64,000 nt of DNA from Arthrobacter sp. Leaf337 (GCF_001423745.1 NZ_LMPC01000028.1:1-64000); one strand, 5' to 3'. Counted from the stretch's first letter, positions 1-9,208 are shown. The notes: generated by a model from the letters alone, not told the origin. Program-made: numbers and translations.

Positions 1-228
1 AAGTGAGACACGCCGCACCAATGCCTTAAGTGTGGTGAGACAGAAACCGCCAATGCATCATCTGTAGTGAGATTGCCTCAACTTAGATGAGACAGGACAG
101 CAACGCAAAGTTGGAAGTGAGACACGCCGCACCAATGCCTTAAGTGTGGTGAGACAGAAACCGCCAATGCATCATCTGTAGTGAGATTGCCTCAACTTAG
201 ATGAGACAGGACAGCAACGCAAAGTTGG
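1..228. repeat. Two exact tandem copies of a 114-bp unit
   Basis: Bases 1-114 and 115-228 are identical. Each unit contains four variants of a TGAGACA box (near 4, 36, 66 and 90 in the first unit). The first two share TGAGACA, then five variable bases, then CnCCAATGC. Regularly spaced copies of one box are typical of transposase-binding ends or iterons. No gene lies here and the array may continue left of the window. Confidence 0.9.
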
Positions 229-355
229 AGTGATCCGCACCTCTGCCTGTCCGTCCATGTGCCATGGACTGCAAAAATCATTAAGTTTACAGAATCTCCA
301 TTATCGGCGATCAAACGGTGAGGGTAGAAGTAGCCGAGAGATACCAGATGTCCGT

Positions 356-656
356 TGTCAGTTGAGTTGGCAGTTTTGTCAGAAGACGCGGCAGCTTACG
401 GGCGGGCGGCGATTGTGTCAGTTAATGTGGCAGCGTGACTTTGCTTCCGAGCAGCGGCTCGGGTCGAAGACTCACTGCGCGAGCAGGCCCGCCGCGGGAC
501 TGAGTGGCCTGAGAACCGGACAGCCACAAACCATGCAACTACTCAGGATGCAGCTACGTACCTACGGAACCGCCAAATCGAATGACAATCAAAACGCAGG
601 ACCGCTGTCAGTAGAACTGGCATTTTCCCACGTCAGCACTGCCAGATTCACTGACA
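356..656. mobile_element. Remnant of insertion-sequence ends (five 18-bp boxes)
   Basis: The box TGTCAG-N6-YGGCAG occurs at 356-373, 377-394, 416-433 and, with a last-base change, 606-623. It occurs inverted at 639-656. Several direct boxes on one side and an inverted one on the other is the layout of the multi-box termini of IS21-like elements. No transposase can be read between them, so this is either an internally deleted copy or a small non-autonomous element. The family assignment is inference. The rest of 229-740 holds nothing I can support. Confidence 0.5.
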
Positions 657-740
657 ACGGACACCAGACAGGAAGGAACTGGACGCTTCATCACTGCGGG
701 GGTTGCCTCGCCAGCATGACCTACTACTGACGCCCGGAAT

Positions 741-1496
741 CTACAGCGCCGTTAGGCCGCCGTCCACGGTAAAGATACCTCCGGTGGCGTAGGCGGAGTC
801 ATCACTGGCGAGAAACACCATGATTCCTTCGACGTCCGCTGCCGTCCCTGGGCGGCCCAGCAGGGTGGAATTCACCAGTCCTGCACGGCTGACGGGGTCA
901 TCCGCTATCCTCTGCACCAATGGAGTTTCCGTGTAGCCCGGAACCACCGTGTTCACGCGGATCCCGGCGTGGGCGTAATCCGCCGCCACCACCCGCGCCA
1001 ATCCGTGGACTCCTGCTTTGGAGCTGGTGTAGGCGGTAAATGTCTGGCCACACCCCACAACGGCCGTTGGGCTACCGGTGCAGATGATGGAGCCCCCGCC
1101 GGTTTCCAATGCCCGGACAGCGTATTTGAGAGTGAGGAATGCGCCGCGCTGATTGATACTGACAGTCTTTTCCCAGACTGAAAGGTCAAGGTCACCCACT
1201 TTGGCATCCTGGCCAAAGAGTTGGACGCCCGCGTTTGCCACGACTATATCGAGGCGGCCGTCCCCGGCGATGGTTGCATAGGCGGCAGCCACACTTTCCT
1301 CGTCCGAGATGTCCATAGTGAGGGCCCGCGCGCCCTCAGTGCCGGTGGCCGTAGCGGCCTTTTCGACGGCATCGGCATTTATGTCGGCGAAGTAGACGGT
1401 GGCCCCTTCGGAAATGAACCGCTGGGCAACGGCAAGGCCTATCCCGGAACCTGCCCCGGTGACCAGGGCAGTTTTACCTTTAAGACGCAGCCCCAT
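741..1496 (-). CDS. SDR-family alditol dehydrogenase (D-threitol dehydrogenase-like)
   Basis: Classical short-chain dehydrogenase of 251 residues. The NAD(P) motif TGAGSGIG is at 13-20, NAG at about 88-90, and the catalytic Ser142, Tyr156 and Lys160 (YTSSK) are present. The C-terminal YATGGIFTVDGG is typical of polyol dehydrogenases. I chose the ATG at 1496 because AAGGAGA lies just upstream; a longer start at 1529 lacks this. It is the last gene of the long minus-strand operon. In the tetritol pathway of Mycobacterium smegmatis an SDR (DthD) oxidises D-threitol to D-erythrulose, and I infer a similar role from context. The exact substrate cannot be read from sequence. Confidence 0.85.
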   Translation of the reverse strand: MGLRLKGKTALVTGAGSGIGLAVAQRFISEGATVYFADINADAVEKAATATGTEGARALTMDISDEESVAAAYATIAGDGRLDIVVANAGVQLFGQDAKVGDLDLSVWEKTVSINQRGAFLTLKYAVRALETGGGSIICTGSPTAVVGCGQTFTAYTSSKAGVHGLARVVAADYAHAGIRVNTVVPGYTETPLVQRIADDPVSRAGLVNSTLLGRPGTAADVEGIMVFLASDDSAYATGGIFTVDGGLTAL

Positions 1497-1624
1497 CGGG
1501 TCTCCTTTCGCTAATGTGGCGCCGACCATCGAGTTTGATGACTAGTTTGTATCGTGGTCAGCTGCTCGCCCGGGAAATGCACATGGCCGGCCGAGCAAGC
1601 CCCGAGCGTCAGCTGGCCATCCGT

Positions 1625-1789
1625 TTAATAAACACGCCCCTTCGGCGGTTCGCTATCCGTATAGTTGCCCGCGGCCCTATTACCACAGCTGCAATTCGTC
1701 TCGATCTCTAGGCGTACTTGAACGGTTGATTGGTTTTCAGGGACGGTTATGACCAGCGTTCGTTCGTTTTGGGCTGAATTTGTGCTCAT
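1625..1789 (-). CDS. Small 54-residue protein in the tetritol operon
   Basis: ATG at 1789 preceded by AGGAACC, stop TAA at 1625. It sits between the alcohol dehydrogenase and the SDR, on the same strand, in an otherwise empty 336-bp gap. The sequence begins MSTNSAQNERTLVITVPEN, continues with a beta-strand-like alternating stretch (STVQVRLEIE) and has a CSC motif at 33-35. I do not recognise a family. Its position and ribosome-binding site support a real gene, but it could be chance. Confidence 0.45.
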   Translation of the reverse strand: MSTNSAQNERTLVITVPENQSTVQVRLEIETNCSCGNRAAGNYTDSEPPKGRVY

Positions 1790-1832
1790 TATGGTTCCTG
1801 TCTTTGACTTACTCTGGCCAGAGGTCGCTTGG

Positions 1833-2855
1833 TCAGGTGGATTTTTTCGGGGGAATGACGACAGACTTGATGGAGTAGGGGTCTTCAGATCCAGTTAGCA
1901 GCGCTGCTTCGACCTCCTCGAGACTGAAGCGGTGCGTAACCATGGAGTCCAAGTCCACCTTGCCCGAGGCCACTAGCTCTATAGCGGTGGGCCATGTGTT
2001 GGTGTAGCGGAAAATTCCCGTCAGTTCTATCTCTCGGTTTTGTATAAGGGAAACTGGCAGCTCCACCTTTTCCGAGCCCATGCCCACAAGTATTGCTTTT
2101 CCACCCGGCTTTACCGCCTGAAGACCGGTACTGATGGCCGGCGGGGCACCGGAGGCGTCCACGAAAACGTCGAAAAGCGCACCACGTTGGGACGGATTAT
2201 CGCTTTGGGGGTCCAGGACCTGGGTTGCACCCGCTTTGAGCACGAACTCGCGCCGGTGGGCTGCAGGGTCGGAGACGGTGATCTCTGTGGCTCCGAATAT
2301 CCTGGCAACTTGCGCTACCAGGATGCCTATGGGCCCGGCTCCGGCAATAAGGACTGTGCTGCCAGGGGTAACGGCCGCCTTGCGGCAGGTGGCGATGGCA
2401 ACGGAAAGCGGCTCCATCAGCGCCGCGGCTTCGTCACTCACGTGGTCGGGCACGGTGTATGCGTAATCAGATTCGATCGCTGCGTATTCTGCAAACGCAC
2501 CGTGAACAGGGGGTGCTGCGAAGAACTCGATGTCCGGGCAGAGGTTGTAGCGACCGCTTTTGCAGTATTCGCAGGATCGGCACGACTTTTGCGGTTCAAT
2601 GGAAACTCGCTCGCCAATCCGGTGTGTGGGCACGTTTCCTCCTACAGCGACAATCGTCCCCGCCGCTTCATGGCCTAGGATCAGCGGCTCGTGCACACGC
2701 ATGTCGCCAATGTGGCCATCCTTGAAGAAATGCGTATCAGACCCACAGACGCCTACGGCAGAAACCTGAACCAGAACTTGGTTTTCCGTCAATGCAGGGA
2801 CAGGAACATCCTGTACGTGGACCGTACCCGGTTTTAACAGGAGGCTCGCTCGCAT
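1833..2855 (-). CDS. Zinc-dependent alcohol/polyol dehydrogenase (sorbitol dehydrogenase-like)
   Basis: Medium-chain dehydrogenase of 340 residues. Catalytic zinc ligands are Cys37 and His62-Glu63. The structural zinc loop has Cys92, Cys95, Cys98 and Cys106. The Rossmann motif is GAGPIG. The ATG at 2855 starts at the conserved N-terminus; the reading frame runs further upstream only into non-homologous sequence. In the known tetritol pathways a zinc enzyme of this family (LthD or EltD type) oxidises erythritol or L-threitol to L-erythrulose. This gene and the one at 11444-12463 are candidates for that step; which takes which polyol is unknown. Confidence 0.88.
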   Translation of the reverse strand: MRASLLLKPGTVHVQDVPVPALTENQVLVQVSAVGVCGSDTHFFKDGHIGDMRVHEPLILGHEAAGTIVAVGGNVPTHRIGERVSIEPQKSCRSCEYCKSGRYNLCPDIEFFAAPPVHGAFAEYAAIESDYAYTVPDHVSDEAAALMEPLSVAIATCRKAAVTPGSTVLIAGAGPIGILVAQVARIFGATEITVSDPAAHRREFVLKAGATQVLDPQSDNPSQRGALFDVFVDASGAPPAISTGLQAVKPGGKAILVGMGSEKVELPVSLIQNREIELTGIFRYTNTWPTAIELVASGKVDLDSMVTHRFSLEEVEAALLTGSEDPYSIKSVVIPPKKST

Positions 2856-2952
2856 GGTGGCTTGGGAGCTCGGTAAAAGGGTCTGAGGCAATTTAGCTAC
2901 TTTCCTTGCTGAAATAGGAACCGAATCAGCCGACGCGGCAGCACAGCCGTGC

Positions 2953-3894
2953 TTACCCGTATGCGGAGTTCTGTTCTCGCCGCTGACGTGGGCTGCTGAT
3001 CGGCGAAGGTGCCGGATGGGTCGAGTCATGGGTGGTGCCCTTTGAAGAAGAGGAAGAGCGGTTTTTGGAATAATCAGATTCGCCAGAGCGTGCATGGATC
3101 TCGGCGACGACCACACGGACGTTCTGAGACTTCAGCCGGCGGATGTCTTCAGATGCCGTCTGGGAGTCAACGATTACGACGTCGAATGCGGTTAAGGGCG
3201 CAAGCGAGTAGAGGGCGCGTTTCTCGAACTTAGTGTGGTCAACCAGGAGAATCCGTTTGGCTGAAGCATTGAACATCGCGCGCTTGATGTCCACTGTTGC
3301 CTCGCTTTGAAAGAAGCAGGTGTCGTCCGTTATCGCTGCAGTGGACATGATGAAGACGTCCGCCCTCAACTTGTTGATTGCCTCGATGGTCGTGCCGCCC
3401 ATGAACGAACTGCACCAGTTGTAGTAGCTGCCGCCCAGAGCTACGAGGGAGAGGCCCCGGATGCCCTTGAGCTCGTTCATTAGCGTCAACACGTTGGTGA
3501 TAACCGTCAAGGGCGTCCGTGACGAGATGTGGTAGGCCAACTCGTGCACCGTAGTGGAATCGTCGAGGAAAATTGCCTGCCCCGGTTCGATGAACTCAAG
3601 GGCAGCGCGCGCTAACGCCCGTTTTTCCGCGCGCTGTTGTCCGCTACGGAAAACATCGCTGGATTCGACGAGGCTGGATGACAATGCAGTGGCCACTCCC
3701 CTCGATTTTCGGAGGAGACCGCGAGCTTCGAGTTCATCCAGGTCGCGATGAACAGTCATTTGACTTGTTCCGAAACGCTGGGCCAGTTCATCGATGCGCA
3801 CTGCCCCTTCGGCCATTACCGCCTCGGATATCGCTCTTTGTCTTTCTCCCTGACGGGAAAGACGTGATGTCTTGGCGTCTGCCTCAGATTCCAT
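2953..3894 (-). CDS. DeoR-family transcriptional regulator
   Basis: 313 residues. The N-terminal helix-turn-helix (about 19-75) includes IDELAQRFGTSQMTVHRDL, followed by the sugar-phosphate binding DeoRC domain with LDDSTTVHELA and an ITNVLTLMNEL segment. The Ser/Arg-rich tail of about 45 residues is longer than usual and looks disordered. DeoR regulators normally respond to a phosphorylated sugar, and EryD controls erythritol genes in rhizobia and Brucella. Its place inside the operon suggests it autoregulates the whole cluster. A likely operator is the AT-rich palindrome at 12603-12618. Confidence 0.9.
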   Translation of the reverse strand: MESEADAKTSRLSRQGERQRAISEAVMAEGAVRIDELAQRFGTSQMTVHRDLDELEARGLLRKSRGVATALSSSLVESSDVFRSGQQRAEKRALARAALEFIEPGQAIFLDDSTTVHELAYHISSRTPLTVITNVLTLMNELKGIRGLSLVALGGSYYNWCSSFMGGTTIEAINKLRADVFIMSTAAITDDTCFFQSEATVDIKRAMFNASAKRILLVDHTKFEKRALYSLAPLTAFDVVIVDSQTASEDIRRLKSQNVRVVVAEIHARSGESDYSKNRSSSSSKGTTHDSTHPAPSPISSPRQRREQNSAYG

Positions 3895-3945
3895 TCGAGC
3901 TCCTGAACTTATGGAGACGTACCGGCGATGCCCGGGACGGCCCCT

Positions 3946-4737
3946 CTACGCCGTCCTCGTAATTTTTGCGGGACGTGCTGCTTCTCCAATGATGCTTGAC
4001 AGTGCATCGACGTCGTGTGCGAACCGGCCCAGGAACAAGCCGTCCACACCCGGTCCGAGTTGCGTCATTAGACCTGGCCCTGCGCTTCCTCCGTAGATGA
4101 CGGACCAGTCATCAAACTGGTTTTGAATGCTAAGCCACTCGCGAATGAGCGCGCATACGCCGGTGATGTGCTCAGCTGACGCGGGATTGGAGGCGCCGAT
4201 AGCCCAGACGGGCTCGTACGCAACAACGACCGCGCCGGTTGACTTTCCAGTTTCCAGTGAGAGGGCCGAGCGGAGTTGCCCGATGCAGGCGGCCGCGGCC
4301 GCCTCAACCGGCGCCTCTTCAATTTCCCCCACGCAAAGCACGGGGATTAGGCCGTTCTGCAGGGCAGCATGTGCTTTAGCGGCCACAACTGTGTCATCTT
4401 CACCGAAAATACGGCGCCGTTCCGCGTGCCCTACTTCCACATAACGGCAGCCGGTTTCCCGAAGAGCTGCGCCGCTTACCTCGCCTGTATAGGCACCTTT
4501 GTTCTGCCAGTGGAGATTCTGCGCGCCGATAAGCACGGGTGTATCGGCGAAAATTTGATTGGCCGGCACCAGGGCCTGGAAGCTGGGGAGCACAAAGAGC
4601 TTCACGTCGCCCTCCTGTAGGGCAGGGTGGCGTTTGGCCATGTCGGCTACCTCCCTGCACCACTGGAGTGTTTCATTATGACCGAAGTACAGTTTTAGGC
4701 TGACTCCAAGGAGGGCCGGTTTCGGTTCACCTTTCAC
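3946..4737 (-). CDS. Triosephosphate isomerase-like enzyme, likely L-erythrulose-1-phosphate isomerase
   Basis: 263-residue TIM barrel. The catalytic residues are Lys15 (in VSLKLYFG, replacing the GNWKMNG of housekeeping TIM), His104 (VGHAERR) and Glu175 (AYEPVWAIG). The phosphate loops GGSAGPG and GLFLGRF are present. Loss of the Asn of NxK is typical of the EryH/LerI branch, which converts L-erythrulose 1-phosphate to D-erythrulose 4-phosphate. It lies beside the kinase and the RpiB-like gene, as in known tetritol clusters. Function is inferred from family plus context. Confidence 0.85.
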   Translation of the reverse strand: MKGEPKPALLGVSLKLYFGHNETLQWCREVADMAKRHPALQEGDVKLFVLPSFQALVPANQIFADTPVLIGAQNLHWQNKGAYTGEVSGAALRETGCRYVEVGHAERRRIFGEDDTVVAAKAHAALQNGLIPVLCVGEIEEAPVEAAAAACIGQLRSALSLETGKSTGAVVVAYEPVWAIGASNPASAEHITGVCALIREWLSIQNQFDDWSVIYGGSAGPGLMTQLGPGVDGLFLGRFAHDVDALSSIIGEAARPAKITRTA

Positions 4738-4767
4738 GTGAACACCGTGCGCGTTGTCTGGCGAGAG

Positions 4768-5238
4768 TCATGCATTGCGGTCTGCCTCGTAATCGCTCAT
4801 CAGTTGTACTTTTTCAGCCGAGGGTGAGTTCTCGTCGAACCGATACGTGAGCCACTCACGGGCCAGGCGCCGGGCAAGTTCCAGCCCTACGACCCGCTGT
4901 CCGAATGTGAGTACCTGGGCATTGTTACTGAGAACGGATCGTTCGACCGAATAGCTGTCGTGCGCCGTGACGGCACGAATCCCCTCGACCTTATTGGCGG
5001 CGATAGCTACCCCAAGGCCAGTGCCGCAAACCAGCAGGGCACGATCAGCGGTTCCGGCAGCTATCATTTCGGCGGCTGCCAGAGCAATGGTCGGGTAAGC
5101 GGTCTGGCCGTTCTCGTTGACGCCCACATCCTGAACCGATTCGACGCGCTCGTCCTTTTCGAGGTCCGCCTTCAACGCCTCTTTGTATGCGTATCCCGCA
5201 TCGTCGCTGCCGATTACGATTCGAAACTTTTCATTCAT
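4768..5238 (-). CDS. RpiB-like isomerase, likely D-erythrulose-4-phosphate isomerase
   Basis: 156-residue RpiB/LacAB fold protein. The catalytic cysteine is in CGTGLG (Cys71). The N-terminal motif reads SDDAGYAYK where ribose-5-phosphate isomerase B has DHAGFELK, so the usual His is Asp. The ATG at 5238 has AAGGAGAAG upstream and overlaps the end of the kinase gene by 8 bases, which implies translational coupling. The DerI/EryI members of this family convert D-erythrulose 4-phosphate to D-erythrose 4-phosphate, the last step before the pentose phosphate pathway. Confidence 0.85.
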   Translation of the reverse strand: MNEKFRIVIGSDDAGYAYKEALKADLEKDERVESVQDVGVNENGQTAYPTIALAAAEMIAAGTADRALLVCGTGLGVAIAANKVEGIRAVTAHDSYSVERSVLSNNAQVLTFGQRVVGLELARRLAREWLTYRFDENSPSAEKVQLMSDYEADRNA

Positions 5239-6964
5239 TGCCTTCTCCTTTTGAATCCAGGGCGTGCTCAACCGCCCTGATGATCATGGCCATTGAAACG
5301 GCACCCGGGTCAGGACTTCCCATGCTTTTTTCTACATGGGGGCGTGCTCGACCAATTTTGGGAACTAGTGATGCCGTTGATTTAGCGGCGTGGTCAGCGG
5401 CATCTGCCGCTGCGTGCCACGTTTCGTCCAAGGACCGTCCGGAATCAAGCCCTTCAGTGAAGGCTTGGCCGAACGGAATCAGAACATCAATAAGGGTTTT
5501 GTCTCCAAGCTCAGCTTTACCGAAGTCCATGACCCGTCTTCCCGCCTGGGTGATACCCAGGGATATACGGGCGGCAGTCGGCGCGTCCTCATCGCCCAGA
5601 GATTCACCAATTGAATTGAGAATCATTCCCCATAGGGCCCCTGAGGTTCCACCCGCTCGGTCGGCCCACGCGTCACCGGCAAGGGTCAGCAAGGTGCCTG
5701 CTCCGGCACCATCAGCAAGGGCTTTTCGCCCTGCATCGGCTGCGGCCCTGACGCCGCGTTGCATGCCAATCCCGTGGTCTCCGTCTCCTGCGATGGCGTC
5801 CAGGGCACCGAGGTCGGCCACATTGTCGTCAATCACGGACTGGGCTGCATCTAGGAGGGATTGAACTGTTCCTGCTGCCTGCCGGGAAGCCGAGGAAGCG
5901 CTCGGGAGCTCTTTCTTTACTTCCTGATTTAGTTCATCAGCGGCGTAGCGAGGACCGGTATCAGTGACCGCGCCTCTGCGAAAGGCCGGAGTGCTCGCCG
6001 GGGCCGTCCAGTATTTTTCGAGTTCATAATCAAGCCAAAAGAGGCTCAGCGATACACCCGCCATTTCAAAGCTCGTCACGAGCTCGCCGATTTCGGGCTC
6101 CACGGGAGTCAGTCCAGCGAAGTCCAGAAGCTGTGCGATTTTTCTGTATACGACGAAAAGCTCTTCGGACTTCACGGCCCCGAGGCCATTGAGTATGAGC
6201 CCCACACGGTTCCCGTTCATTTCCTCCGGCGCTTCGGAGAGCAGAGAGCGAACCAAGAGCTCCGCAACTTCGTCGGCTGTCGGAAGATTCTGTTCGCTAA
6301 TGCCCGGCTCACCGTGGATTCCCATGCCAACTGCCATTCTTCCCGCTGGCACAGTGAAAAGGGGAGTTGTTGAACCGGGTAGGGTGCATCCGGAAAACGC
6401 AACACCAAGCGATCTGGTGTTGCTGTTTGCGAGCGTCGCTATGCGGAAGACATCATCTAGGTTCAGTCCAGCATCGGCGGCGGCGCCGGCGACTTTGAAG
6501 ACCGCGAGATCCCCGGCGATTCCTCGCCTTTTCGCCGTTTCGGCTGCAGATGCGCTGGCGATGTCGTCAGTCACCGCCACCATGCGGGTAGGAATTCCTT
6601 CTGCGTTCAGGCGGTCTTGGGCCTGGGTGAAGTTGAGGACGTCCCCGGCGTAGTTGCCGTAGGTCAGGAGGACTCCACCGCCGGCATGGGCTGCCTTCGC
6701 CACAGAATAGATCTGCTGAGCAGAGGGCGAGGCGAAGATGTTTCCCATTGCTGCACCATGAGCCAGCCCCGGCCCGACAAGGCCTGCAAAGGCGGGATAG
6801 TGACCGGACCCGCCGCCGGCTACCACAGCGACGTTTCCCGGGGCGGTGCCGTTGCTGCGAACCACGCCGCCAGGCACCTGGCGGATCCACTTGGGATAAG
6901 CCGCCGTGAGTCCCTCGGTTAGCTGCTCGGCGAAGTCGAGCGGATTGTTGAACAGATAAGCCAT
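5231..6964 (-). CDS. Dihydroxyacetone kinase-family ketose kinase (erythrulose kinase-like), fused DhaK-DhaL
   Basis: 577 residues. The DhaK domain (about 1-335) has GGGSGHYPAFAG around His55 and MGIHGEPGI around His217, the histidine that binds the ketose covalently. The DhaL ATP-binding domain (about 360-577) has AIAGDGDHGIGM. Single-chain ATP-dependent forms of this family include dihydroxyacetone kinases and the LerK/DerK erythrulose kinases of mycobacteria. Two isomerases of the tetritol route follow directly, which favours erythrulose as substrate. Only one kinase is present, so it may take L-erythrulose (to the 1-phosphate) or both enantiomers. Confidence 0.87.
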   Translation of the reverse strand: MAYLFNNPLDFAEQLTEGLTAAYPKWIRQVPGGVVRSNGTAPGNVAVVAGGGSGHYPAFAGLVGPGLAHGAAMGNIFASPSAQQIYSVAKAAHAGGGVLLTYGNYAGDVLNFTQAQDRLNAEGIPTRMVAVTDDIASASAAETAKRRGIAGDLAVFKVAGAAADAGLNLDDVFRIATLANSNTRSLGVAFSGCTLPGSTTPLFTVPAGRMAVGMGIHGEPGISEQNLPTADEVAELLVRSLLSEAPEEMNGNRVGLILNGLGAVKSEELFVVYRKIAQLLDFAGLTPVEPEIGELVTSFEMAGVSLSLFWLDYELEKYWTAPASTPAFRRGAVTDTGPRYAADELNQEVKKELPSASSASRQAAGTVQSLLDAAQSVIDDNVADLGALDAIAGDGDHGIGMQRGVRAAADAGRKALADGAGAGTLLTLAGDAWADRAGGTSGALWGMILNSIGESLGDEDAPTAARISLGITQAGRRVMDFGKAELGDKTLIDVLIPFGQAFTEGLDSGRSLDETWHAAADAADHAAKSTASLVPKIGRARPHVEKSMGSPDPGAVSMAMIIRAVEHALDSKGEGNE

Positions 6965-7008
6965 GAGTTCCTAGTGTCCTTGAGCAGGAGGGTGTAAATG
7001 TTTGAGCT

Positions 7009-7049
7009 GTCGGGCCGGCACCAAGTTATTGAGCTGCTGCCGGCCCGAC
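7009..7049 (-). terminator. Hairpin after the substrate-binding protein gene
   Basis: Twelve-base arms GTCGGGCCGGCA and TGCCGGCCCGAC at 7009-7020 and 7038-7049 enclose a 17-base loop. It lies just behind the binding-protein stop and ahead of the kinase. No T-run follows, so it may stabilise the upstream message or give partial termination, so that binding protein is made in excess of downstream enzymes. Confidence 0.6.
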
Positions 7050-7057
7050 GGCCATAT

Positions 7058-8044
7058 CTACTCTGAAAGGGTGAATGCGGACGTGTACTTAGCCACGTTG
7101 TCCTTGGTGATCAGCGTGCAGTCAAACGCCTGCTTCTCCTCCGCGGCGTCGGTCTTACCCGTCTTGATGAATTGATCGGCCATTTGTACTGCCTTTTTGG
7201 AGAACTCGGCGACCGGCTGGAGGACTGTGTAGGTCAGGGACCCTGCTTTGACGGCCTCCGCAGCGTCAGGAGCGCCATCAAAACCGCCCACCGTGACTGT
7301 CTCCAGCTTTCCTGCTTCCTTGAGTGCGGCGATAGCGCCCAGTGCCATCTGGTCATTGCCGGCTAGGACACCCTGGAGGTCGGGATGGGCCTGCAGCATG
7401 GACTGCATCTTGTCGTGCCCTTCCTTCTGGTCCCAGTTGGCAACCTGCGCATCCAGGAGCTTCAGGTCTGGGTACTGGGAGAGGACGGTAGCGAACCCGT
7501 TGGAACGGGTTGCCGCGTTGTTATCAGACGGTGCGCCTTTCAGTTCAACGTAGCTTCCCTTGCCACCCATTGCCTTAACGAACTCCTGCGCGCCCAGGGC
7601 CGCTCCCTGAGCGTTATTTGAGACCAGCTGAGCTTTTGCCAGACCCTGTTCGTTAATTTCCGCGTTTACGAGGAACACCGGAATGTCAGCTGCGACAGCC
7701 TTTTGGACGGCTCCGATGGAACCGTCGGCGTTCGCGGGATCGATGATGATGGCAGCGGATTTATTCGTGATCGCTGCGTCAACGAGGTCACTTTCGGCCT
7801 TCGTGTCTCCCTTGTGGGATGTGACGTCAACCTTGTATCCCAGCTTCTCGCCCTCGGTCTTTGCTGCGTCGCCCTCCGTAGCCCAGTAAGGATTTGCGGG
7901 GTTGTTGACGATTACAGTGAGGAGATTGCTGCTACTCGCGCCTGCCGATTCCGAGGTACTTCCTGTTCCTGTTGACGCTCCACAGCTGGTTACAGCGAAC
8001 AAGGTAGCGCATGCAGTAAGTAGGGCTGCAGCTTTGCGGTTCAT
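7058..8044 (-). CDS. Sugar/polyol ABC transporter, substrate-binding lipoprotein
   Basis: 328 residues of the periplasmic-binding-protein 4 (RbsB-like) type. The lipoprotein signal has TSCG with lipidated Cys21. The body shows the DPANADGS and GNDQMALGAIAALKEAG motifs of ribose/xylose/polyol binders. It is encoded directly after the permease. Erythritol and other tetritols are carried by transporters of this class (EryG type), so I infer a tetritol ligand. It anchors to the outer face of the membrane. Confidence 0.9.
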   Translation of the reverse strand: MNRKAAALLTACATLFAVTSCGASTGTGSTSESAGASSSNLLTVIVNNPANPYWATEGDAAKTEGEKLGYKVDVTSHKGDTKAESDLVDAAITNKSAAIIIDPANADGSIGAVQKAVAADIPVFLVNAEINEQGLAKAQLVSNNAQGAALGAQEFVKAMGGKGSYVELKGAPSDNNAATRSNGFATVLSQYPDLKLLDAQVANWDQKEGHDKMQSMLQAHPDLQGVLAGNDQMALGAIAALKEAGKLETVTVGGFDGAPDAAEAVKAGSLTYTVLQPVAEFSKKAVQMADQFIKTGKTDAAEEKQAFDCTLITKDNVAKYTSAFTLSE

Positions 8045-8087
8045 GTGATCTTCCTTCTAAAGGTGTGTGATTGTTAGCGGGATAGTC

Positions 8088-9206
8088 TTAGGACACCGGC
8101 TGATTCGGGGTCCCCTGGAGCATCTTCTCCGGGGGCGCCGGCGCCGCTACGGTTTTAACCTCTTTGACCTTTTTGGACCGGTACTCGAGGCGGTTAAGCA
8201 TGACGGCGACCACGATTACAGCGCCCTTGAAAACCATCTGCCAGTATTCGGACACGCCGATGATCACCAGGCCGTCGGAGAGGAAACCAATAACGAACGC
8301 ACCCAGGAGGACTCCACGAATGTTGCCTCGGCCACCGGAAAGCGCAGCACCACCAATGACGACAGCTGCAATCGCGGTCAATTCAAAGGAGTTGCCTGTT
8401 GTGGGATTCGCCGATGTAAGTTCTGAGGCGATGATGACACCGGCAATCGCTGCGCATACACCGGAGATCACGTAGATGCTTACCTTGACCTTTTTCACGG
8501 GAATGCCGGACAGCTCTGCCGCACGTTCGTTTCCGCCGGAGGCGTAGAGCCACCTTCCGAAGGCAGTGCGGGTCAGTACCAGGCTCCCGATTAGGGCTAT
8601 GACTACCATCACGAGCACACCCGTTGGAATGCCGAATATGCGGTTGAATCCGACCCAGTCGAAGCCGGTGTTACCAAGCTCGGGGTTGCCGCGGAGGTTG
8701 GAGTATGTGAGTCCGCCAGTGATCAGCAGCGCAGCGCCCCGGACCACATACAGTGTTCCCAGCGTCGCCACAAAGGGCGCAACCCCAAACCGTGATACGA
8801 GGGTTCCGTTGATCCAGCCGACGAAGGCGCCGACCCCGACTGCGACTAGCACAGCAACCCATACGGGCGGGTAAAGGGTGACACCCAGTGCCGGAATCGG
8901 CACCCCCTGCATGAGGAAACCTGCAACAACCCCAGCAAGTCCTACAGTGGAACCTACCGAAAGGTCGATTCCGCCGTTGAGGATAACCATGAGCATGCCG
9001 ACGGCGAGAATCGCGAAGACCGCAACGTGTGCGGACATGGTCAGGAGGTTGTTGACGCTTAGGTAGTTTGGCGACAGCAGGGAAAAGATCACTGTGATGA
9101 CGATCAGGGCGATGAAGGCGCGCCCTTCAAGGAGGAGCCGGGGGATGTCAAGGCCACCGGAGAGCCATCCTGGGCGTGCTCCTGGCAGCGTGCGTGCAGA
9201 ACTCAT
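8088..9206 (-). CDS. Sugar/polyol ABC transporter permease (RbsC family)
   Basis: 372 residues with about 8-10 hydrophobic helices. The family signatures GGIDLSVGS and AAVVIGGAALSGGRGNIRG are present. The cytoplasmic C-terminal tail is polar. It forms the membrane channel with the ATPase 2 bases upstream and the binding protein downstream, inferred to import tetritols. Confidence 0.92.
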   Translation of the reverse strand: MSSARTLPGARPGWLSGGLDIPRLLLEGRAFIALIVITVIFSLLSPNYLSVNNLLTMSAHVAVFAILAVGMLMVILNGGIDLSVGSTVGLAGVVAGFLMQGVPIPALGVTLYPPVWVAVLVAVGVGAFVGWINGTLVSRFGVAPFVATLGTLYVVRGAALLITGGLTYSNLRGNPELGNTGFDWVGFNRIFGIPTGVLVMVVIALIGSLVLTRTAFGRWLYASGGNERAAELSGIPVKKVKVSIYVISGVCAAIAGVIIASELTSANPTTGNSFELTAIAAVVIGGAALSGGRGNIRGVLLGAFVIGFLSDGLVIIGVSEYWQMVFKGAVIVVAVMLNRLEYRSKKVKEVKTVAAPAPPEKMLQGTPNQPVS

Positions 9207-9208
9207 GT

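Noticed and set aside
1..228. CRISPR array
   Set aside because: Only two full-length identical units with no spacer variation, and no cas genes.
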